This document shows positions 59,254 to 64,000 of a stretch of DNA of 64,000 nt, in pieces. The stretch's first letter is position 1. Each line of letters opens with the position of its first letter. The notes beneath the pieces are model-generated. The model made no database searches and was not told the DNA's origin. It saw only the letters and a list, made by a program, of their open reading frames with translations. Location: positions 111,678 to 175,677 of the forward strand of contig NZ_SCOL01000005.1 of the NCBI RefSeq assembly GCF_005503015.1. The letters are read 5' to 3'. The translations under genes were made by a program, and so were the position numbers. This stretch comes from Bacillus sp. E(2018) (GTDB lineage Bacteria > Bacillota > Bacilli > Bacillales > Fictibacillaceae).

Positions 59254-59871
59254 ATGACCTTAACATATGACTATTCTCATAAATTTAAAAATACTTTTGA
59301 AAATGATGATGAATATATAATTTGGAACCAAAGAGGAAAATTCCTACAAGAAAATGATGATAGATTTACTTTGACAGGTTTAGATAATTCATCTTTTGGT
59401 AATAAATTGTATACTGAAGCATATATACATAGTATTGTCGATAACTTAAAAAATACAACTATTATAAAAGTAGTTGCACCCAAAAAGTCAAATGAATACA
59501 AAATTTATGGATTTGACACGATAAATAGGGAGGATGTGGGCATTACAATGGCTGAACAACGTAAGTCCCATAACTCGTTGTCTGATAATAAACAAATTAT
59601 TAGTGATTTAACTAAAGTCTTTGAAGAAAATAAAAACAAAATGGATAGTATTTCAATTGGAGATTTTATAATCACGAGAAAAGATAATTATGATCACTTG
59701 AAGAATATTGAACATCAAGTAGAAAATGCTATTGATGAAATAATGTATGAAACAGCCCTTGAAAGAAAAGATGAGGTTGCAAATATCCCTCTATCGAGAG
59801 TTATTGAAAAATATGATTTAGACGTCTCTAATATTTATAATCTTATTGATCAGCTAGAGGACGACGAATGA
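59254..59871 (+). CDS. Putative antitoxin, 205 residues
   Basis: ATG after GGGAGG. The N-terminal part (about 1-105) has strands and a NTTIIKVVAPKKSNEYKIYGFD segment. The C-terminal third is acidic and helical (VENAIDEIMYETALERKDEVANIPLSRVIEKYDLDVSNIYNLIDQLEDD), as expected for the toxin-binding tail of an antitoxin. It overlaps the following RelE-like gene by 4 bases, the typical coupling of type II pairs. It is longer than usual antitoxins. Confidence 0.55.
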   Translation: MTLTYDYSHKFKNTFENDDEYIIWNQRGKFLQENDDRFTLTGLDNSSFGNKLYTEAYIHSIVDNLKNTTIIKVVAPKKSNEYKIYGFDTINREDVGITMAEQRKSHNSLSDNKQIISDLTKVFEENKNKMDSISIGDFIITRKDNYDHLKNIEHQVENAIDEIMYETALERKDEVANIPLSRVIEKYDLDVSNIYNLIDQLEDDE

Positions 59872-60245
59872 ATATTCATGATTTCATAAATAATATACTT
59901 GAACCATACAATGTAATTGTAAATTTTAGCGAAAAGGCAATAGATGACTTAGATAGTTATAATAAAGATCTCAAAGAAAGAATAGTTGCTTTAGTAATAA
60001 GAAGGGGTATAAAAGGACCTTTAATAAAGCCTAACGGTTTAGGCGAACCCCTTCATGGAAAACTGAGAGGCTTTACTAAAATTAAACCCAAAAAGTTAGG
60101 AATAAGAATAATTTATCGTCCTTTAAACAATGGCTATATTCTTATGCAAGTAATTGCTATTGGACCAAGAGATAGAAAGAAAGTTTATAAAATGGCAGCT
60201 ACAAGAATAAATGGCTTCAATAGTGAAATGGCCAGTAATGAGTAG
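59868..60245 (+). CDS. RelE/ParE-superfamily toxin
   Basis: 125 residues. The C-terminal half is a RelE/ParE fold: PLHGKLRGFTKIKPKKLGIRIIYRPLNNGYILMQVIAIGPRDRKKVYKMAATR. The preceding helices include KAIDDLDSYNKDLKERIVALVIRRG. Such toxins cleave mRNA at the ribosome or inhibit gyrase. The RxxY-type basic and aromatic residues fit an RNA-acting RelE/YoeB-like enzyme, although this is not certain. The gene is co-translated with the putative antitoxin and is followed by a strong terminator. Confidence 0.75.
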   Translation: MNIHDFINNILEPYNVIVNFSEKAIDDLDSYNKDLKERIVALVIRRGIKGPLIKPNGLGEPLHGKLRGFTKIKPKKLGIRIIYRPLNNGYILMQVIAIGPRDRKKVYKMAATRINGFNSEMASNE

Positions 60246-60270
60246 ACCTCTCTTATAAAGAGAGGTCTTT
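60244..60270 (+). terminator. Terminator of the toxin module
   Basis: Perfect 11-bp stem (AGACCTCTCTT and its complement) with a 3-base loop, followed by T5. It overlaps the end of the toxin gene stop. Confidence 0.85.
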
Positions 60271-60424
60271 TTGTGCTCTATACAAGGTATAGGGGAATAG
60301 TGCTCTTTTTTACATATTAGCTCATAATCTCTTTTAAATGGAACATTATGAGACCCCTCTTCTCTATATTATGCCAGTTAGTGGTAAAATAAATGATGGA
60401 TAGATTAAGGGAGAGTATAGTTTA

Positions 60425-61135
60425 ATGAAAAAGAAGTTTGAGAATTTATTTTTAAATTGCATTAATGTTATTGAATGGTTAGAAAGTCCAGGTTTTTTAG
60501 ATATGAAGAAAGCAGGGAATATCTTATACGGAATGTTTATTCTTGTAGGAGGAACTTTGTACTTTTTAGAGGGAAACAGTAGAATACTAGATAATATATT
60601 AATAGGACTGATGATGGTCACTGTATTTACTTTATTCTTAATCTTAAGTATTAAATTTTACTGGGTCAAACCTCCAAAATTTATAAGTAAGGAATCAACG
60701 AATCCCGCACAATTATTTAATAAATTTAGTCATGGGGCATTTTTGTACGGTATTATAATATATTCGTTTTTTTCCTCTTTTTTTGTTATTGGCATTGTTT
60801 TAGCCATTATGCAATTCATATTGGATATTAATATAAATGGAAGTAAGATGTTCTATAATGTATTTTTTATTACCTCTTCATTATTTACAATATTTTATTT
60901 TATGTATCATATTTCCATTAAAGGAATATCCACGAAGATTATTAAGGCTAGAATTAGGTTATATCTAGCGATAATAACTACAATTGCTGCTGGATTGTTT
61001 GGATTATCACTTAAGGAAATTTTGTTACCTTTAATAACTTACCTTGGTATTGGATTAGCTTGGTTATCCTATTTTGTAGAAAAAATTGAAAGTGAAGTTG
61101 AAATACAAGCTCTTAATAAAAACGTAAAAATGTGA
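60425..61135 (+). CDS. Hypothetical polytopic membrane protein
   Basis: 236 residues with about six transmembrane helices (ILYGMFILVGGTLYFLEG, ILIGLMMVTVFTLFLILSI, FLYGIIIYSFFSSFFVIGIVLAI, MFYNVFFITSSLFTIFYFMY, LYLAIITTIAAGLFGL, ITYLGIGLAWLSYFV). ATG with AGGGAGAG upstream. No catalytic motif or family recognised. It stands alone between the toxin module and the SpoOM gene. Confidence 0.65.
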   Translation: MKKKFENLFLNCINVIEWLESPGFLDMKKAGNILYGMFILVGGTLYFLEGNSRILDNILIGLMMVTVFTLFLILSIKFYWVKPPKFISKESTNPAQLFNKFSHGAFLYGIIIYSFFSSFFVIGIVLAIMQFILDININGSKMFYNVFFITSSLFTIFYFMYHISIKGISTKIIKARIRLYLAIITTIAAGLFGLSLKEILLPLITYLGIGLAWLSYFVEKIESEVEIQALNKNVKM

Positions 61136-61209
61136 ATCATATGACTATATAAGAGAAACTAACCACATTTCTAATCGTAATTAACTAGAAGCGATTAGGA
61201 GGGGATTCA

Positions 61210-62015
61210 ATGTTCAAACAAATATTATCAAGTGTCATGGTCGGATTGGTAGAGTGGATACCGTTATTCATACTCCAATCTTCATACCTGGTGAATACAT
61301 ACGGGGTGAAGTGATTCTTTATGGTGGCAATAAACCAAGAAGAATAGAAACCGTCACTCATTCTCTTGTTAAGACTTATAATTTTGGAAATGAAAACATT
61401 CATTATCCGTTCTTTAGTCATGAGATGGTTGTGGGTAAAGAGATTGGAAAGAACGAAGAGAAGCGTATTGCCTTCGGTTTTGTGCTACCTGAAAACCTTC
61501 CTGTACCTCTCTATGAAAAAGAACTATGGGTTAAAACGGATGTAGAGATACCTAAAACATTAGATCCTGAAGATAAAGATTATGTAGAAGTAAAGATGCA
61601 TCCATTCATGGAACTGTGTATGAGCACATTTCAGGATGAGCTAGGGTTCACCGTGAATTTTCGAGAAGTGCTGATGGACAAACAAATCATAAAAGCGGTT
61701 AAGAGAGATTTTGCCTCTATGTTGGATGCAAGACAACACGTATTTTTACAATCGGTAAGATTTAAACCAACAGAACTTTATAAAGAGAAGTATGAAAGAC
61801 TAGAGATAATCTTTGACGTTACGCCTGATTCCATCGATCTTTATATATATGTGATCTTTAAATCGACCTTTAGTAAACTCAACAGCAATCCTTTCAACTA
61901 TGTTCTATTGCAGCTGACTAAAGAGATCAGTCATTACCCGAATGAGATAACGAGAAGAATTAAAAGATTCTTAGATGATTTAAAGAAAACAGATATAGCG
62001 GACTATGTTTATTAA
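61210..62015 (+). pseudogene. SpoOM-family gene with a one-base frameshift
   Basis: The expected start, ATG 61210 after GGAGGGG, begins MFKQILSSVMVG, like the SpoOM N-terminus. The rest is in another frame (IGRVDTVIHTPIFIPGEYIRGEV ... VLPENLPVPLYEKELWVKTDVEIPKTLDPEDKDYVEV) and continues to 62015. Adding one A in GTCGGATTGG would restore VGIGRVDTVI, so a single base appears lost near 61243-61246. SpoOM is an arrestin-like control protein of sporulation. Either the gene is inactive or the base is a sequencing error. The length is typical of the family once joined. Confidence 0.75.
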
Positions 62016-62068
62016 TTGTTTATAGTACTTTGTATTTGTGATTAATAAACTTAAAAGAATAACGTTAT

Positions 62069-62094
62069 CAACATATATGTCGTTGTATATGTTG
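62069..62094. repeat. Dispersed AT-rich palindrome, copy 2
   Basis: Perfect 9-bp arms CAACATATA and TATATGTTG around TGTCGTTG. It closely matches 18080-18105 and resembles words in the partition region, 38 kb away. Confidence 0.5.
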
Positions 62095-62149
62095 GTGTTA
62101 ATAATGATGTTGATATCTAAAAAGTTGTGATACTTTGAAAGCCATTTTG

Positions 62150-62381
62150 TTTCAGCATTTTTTTTTTCGGTTTAAATCAATTTCGGGCGGCAGCACGACA
62201 GACTGATCAGAAAGGAAAACCGTTTTTCTGTCACTCTGTAACGTGTCGCTTCGGTATTAAATCGACCGATAACCACGGTCTGTACGGTTCATCCTTCACC
62301 TACACACCGATAGGTTCCTGTTCTATTTGCGGATACCCGCCATACCGAACGAGCCGGAAACCCAAAATAGAAAAGAAATAA
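62150..62381 (+). pseudogene. C-terminal fragment of a Cys-rich protein
   Basis: One frame reads FFGLNQFRAAARQTDQKGKP, then FFCHSVTCRFGIKS and SCSICGYPPYRTSRKPK up to TAA at 62379. The two C-x4/5-C and C-x2-C pairs suggest a zinc-binding unit. No start codon or ribosome site precedes it; a run of ten T lies at 62158-62167. The section is much less AT-rich than its surroundings, so it is probably the end of a gene cut by rearrangement. Confidence 0.45.
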
Positions 62382-62669
62382 AAAAGGAAAAAATGCTACT
62401 CGAGTTTGATAGTAGCATCCTTTACTTAAAGTAACGTGGTGCAGTTTTCTAATGAGAATTTGCAATAACAAGATAAACGGTAGTATTAAAGATAATTTGA
62501 ACGACATTATATATTTAAGATAAACCGAGTGAACGGGGCTTGGTTTATCTTATTTAATATTATTGTAGGGATATTGGGATTTAATGTTAAAATAAATATA
62601 ATGAAATTCTTTATTCAACTAACGAGGCAGATTACTTGAAGAACACAATTTCTTATTGAAGGAGAATTT
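62382..62669. other. Spacer before the GNAT gene
   Basis: No gene. It includes GTGGTGCA at about 62431, one more copy of the iteron-type word, and TTCAACTAACG near 62605, like the short words preceding the interspersed repeats. A short dyad AAGATAAACC/GGTTTATCTT lies at about 62517-62551 and could be a terminator. Confidence 0.4.
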
Positions 62670-63173
62670 ATGAATATCAGATTGTTGAAACCATCAGATG
62701 CAAGACAATATTGGGGTTTAAGATTAGAGGCTTTAGAACAAAATCCCGAAGCGTTCGCTACAAGTTATGAGGAAGCAATACAAAGAGAAAATCCAATAGA
62801 TGGTGTAGCTAAAAATTTAACTAACGAAGGAAACTTTACATTTGGGGCGTTCAGTAACGAAGAACTTGTTGGGGTTGTCACTTTACTACAAGAAACCCCT
62901 ATAAAACTTAGTCACCGAGCAAATATATTGGCAATGTATGTAAGTCCTAAAATGCGTGGCGTTGGTGTAGGTAAAGAACTATTATTGGAAGCGATTGAAC
63001 AAGCAAAATCAATTAAAGTTATAGAAAAGATTAATTTAACGGTTGTAACATCAAATGAAAGAGCAAAGAAACTTTACGGAAATTTAGGCTTTAAAGTCTT
63101 TGGAACTGAAATACAAGCGTTTAAAATTGATGACAAGTATTTCGATGAAGATTATATGGTTTTGTTTTTATAA
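62670..63173 (+). CDS. GNAT-family N-acetyltransferase
   Basis: 167 residues. Complete GNAT fold with the acetyl-CoA loop MYVSPKMRGVGVGKELLLEAIEQAK (motif A) and LTVVTSNERAKKLYGNLGFKVFGTE (motif B). The beginning MNIRLLKPSDARQYWGLRLEAL is typical of Bacillus acetyltransferases acting on amino compounds. ATG after GAAGGAGAA. Substrate unknown. Confidence 0.85.
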   Translation: MNIRLLKPSDARQYWGLRLEALEQNPEAFATSYEEAIQRENPIDGVAKNLTNEGNFTFGAFSNEELVGVVTLLQETPIKLSHRANILAMYVSPKMRGVGVGKELLLEAIEQAKSIKVIEKINLTVVTSNERAKKLYGNLGFKVFGTEIQAFKIDDKYFDEDYMVLFL

Positions 63174-63226
63174 TAAACAAGCTCTTATTAAAGTCAACGG
63201 AGGAAATAAGGGAAGAAAATATGAGT

Positions 63227-63260
63227 AAAAACGCACAGATTTAAAAAATTGTGCGTTTTT
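63227..63260. terminator. Terminator after the GNAT gene
   Basis: AAAAACGCACA and TGTGCGTTTTT around a 12-base loop, 53 bases past the stop. Confidence 0.8.
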
Positions 63261-63482
63261 GTATGCCATTTATAGTGTTAATTAATTTGTAATTGAAATG
63301 CTAAATCCACTGTTATTTAACTTGTGAATTCGCTTTTTCCCTCCCAAAACTGAACCAGTTAGTATTACTGGAGGGAACTACTTAAAACATAAATCAATAA
63401 ATACTATGTTAAAGCTCTTAAGATTGATATAAGAGTAGAATCTATTAAAGAAATTACAGAAGTAAAGAAAGTAGTGAGTCCG

Positions 63483-64000
63483 ATGAAAGTAGCTACATTT
63501 AATGTTTGGAATCATAACGATACATGGGCTTTAAGAAAAGAGATTATTATTCATGAGATTATGAGAATTGATGCAGATATCATTGCTCTTCAGGAATTAC
63601 CAAATCTTGAAGAACTTGAATATATCTTAAAACAAGTTGGAATAGACCAATACTCTTTTAAGAGTTATCCAGGTGATAAAGAAGGACTCGTCGTTTTATC
63701 GAAATATCCCATAGAAGGGGTAATGAGTGAGAATGATGTCTTAAACAATTGTTCAATGAGAGTTATTGTAAGAACAAACGGATTCACAATTGGTTTAACA
63801 AATGTCCATCTATACTGGAAAAGTGCTTTTGAAAGAGAAAAAGAAATCGTAGAGGTAGTGAAATGGATCTCGGAAAGTAAAAATACGGACTATGAGTTTC
63901 TTTGTGGTGATTTTAATAGTACACCCAATCTATCAAGTATCTATAATTTTTTAGTTGGTGAACTCTCTATCGAATCATATGATACAAGTTGGATAGATCT
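63483..64000 (+). CDS. Endonuclease/exonuclease/phosphatase family protein (partial)
   Basis: Runs off the right edge after 172 codons. Family motifs are MKVATFNVWNH, DIIALQELPN (metal-binding Glu), GLTNVHLYW (His) and FLCGDFNSTP (GDFN). Substrate may be DNA, phosphoinositide or another phosphoester. The ribosome site is weak and the frame is open for about 80 bases upstream, so the true start may lie earlier or the 5' end may be altered. Confidence 0.8.
   Translation, partial: MKVATFNVWNHNDTWALRKEIIIHEIMRIDADIIALQELPNLEELEYILKQVGIDQYSFKSYPGDKEGLVVLSKYPIEGVMSENDVLNNCSMRVIVRTNGFTIGLTNVHLYWKSAFEREKEIVEVVKWISESKNTDYEFLCGDFNSTPNLSSIYNFLVGELSIESYDTSWID

Noticed and set aside
62289..62507. 72-codon minus-strand frame
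   Set aside because: Lies opposite the Cys-rich fragment and spacer; its translation looks like a shadow without a ribosome site.

Overview
This window looks like part of a large, mosaic, probably conjugative plasmid (or plasmid-like element) of a spore-forming Bacillaceae bacterium. The evidence is AT-rich DNA with strong GGAGG ribosome sites, a ParA/ribbon-helix-helix partition pair, two replication-type genes with shared iteron-like repeats, a Tcp-type Gram-positive conjugation operon, and relatives of Bacillus chromosomal genes (SpoOM, YunC, YunG). No rRNA, functional tRNA, insertion sequence or CRISPR array was seen.

Layout. (1) 1-12.4 kb: an AT-rich biosynthetic cluster of unknown product. 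A nine-gene operon encodes an ATP-grasp/PEP-synthase-like phosphotransferase, a GNAT-like protein, a radical SAM enzyme with a cobalamin-domain-like N-terminus, an acyl-adenylating ligase, a GT4-type glycosyltransferase with an extra domain, a small WH-motif protein, a BioB/HydE-like radical SAM enzyme, an O-methyltransferase and a degenerate HPr-kinase-like protein. A divergent phytanoyl-CoA-dioxygenase-like gene sits across the promoter region. (2) 12.4-14.3 kb: an RRNPP-type (XRE helix-turn-helix plus TPR) regulator, divergent from a small exported pre-peptide that carries the pentapeptide DEIWP five times. This is the most striking feature: it looks like a multi-copy signalling-peptide precursor paired with its receptor beside the cluster it may control. 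(3) 14.9-21.6 kb: a tyrosine recombinase and small accessory genes (2H phosphoesterase, YunG-like, a broken SMI1/KNR4 gene, peptidase E-like). (4) 21.7-26.2 kb: partition operon, about 1.2 kb of AT-rich DNA with four degenerate copies of a roughly 110-bp repeat (candidate centromere or origin), and a putative replication initiator preceded by iteron-like motifs. (5) 26.4-32.5 kb: accessory genes, including a secreted bacteriocin-like protein with a small two-helix membrane partner, a secreted TIM-barrel-like protein, a RibD-like reductase, a VOC protein, a LysE exporter and a MarR regulator. (6) 32.8-46.3 kb: a second iteron cluster, a primase-polymerase with PriCT-1, a nested hairpin that is a candidate oriT, then a conjugation operon (replication-relaxation protein, coupling ATPase, TcpC, TcpD, TcpE, VirB4, lipoprotein, VirB6-like, SLT/NlpC hydrolase, VirB8-like). 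(7) 46.5-51.5 kb: small and decayed genes, an SH3-like membrane protein and an HEXXH protease. (8) 51.7-58.3 kb: a type I restriction-modification operon with an extra half-size specificity gene and a mosaic hsdR. (9) 58.6-64 kb: a three-gene RelE/ParE-type toxin module, a membrane protein, a frameshifted SpoOM gene, a Cys-rich fragment, a GNAT acetyltransferase and the start of an endonuclease/exonuclease/phosphatase protein cut by the window end.

The plasmid-maintenance blocks (recombinase, Par/Rep, primase and conjugation genes) appear less AT-rich and use different codons from the accessory blocks, which suggests accessory cargo inserted into an older backbone. All functions are inferred from reading the sequence; no database search was run.
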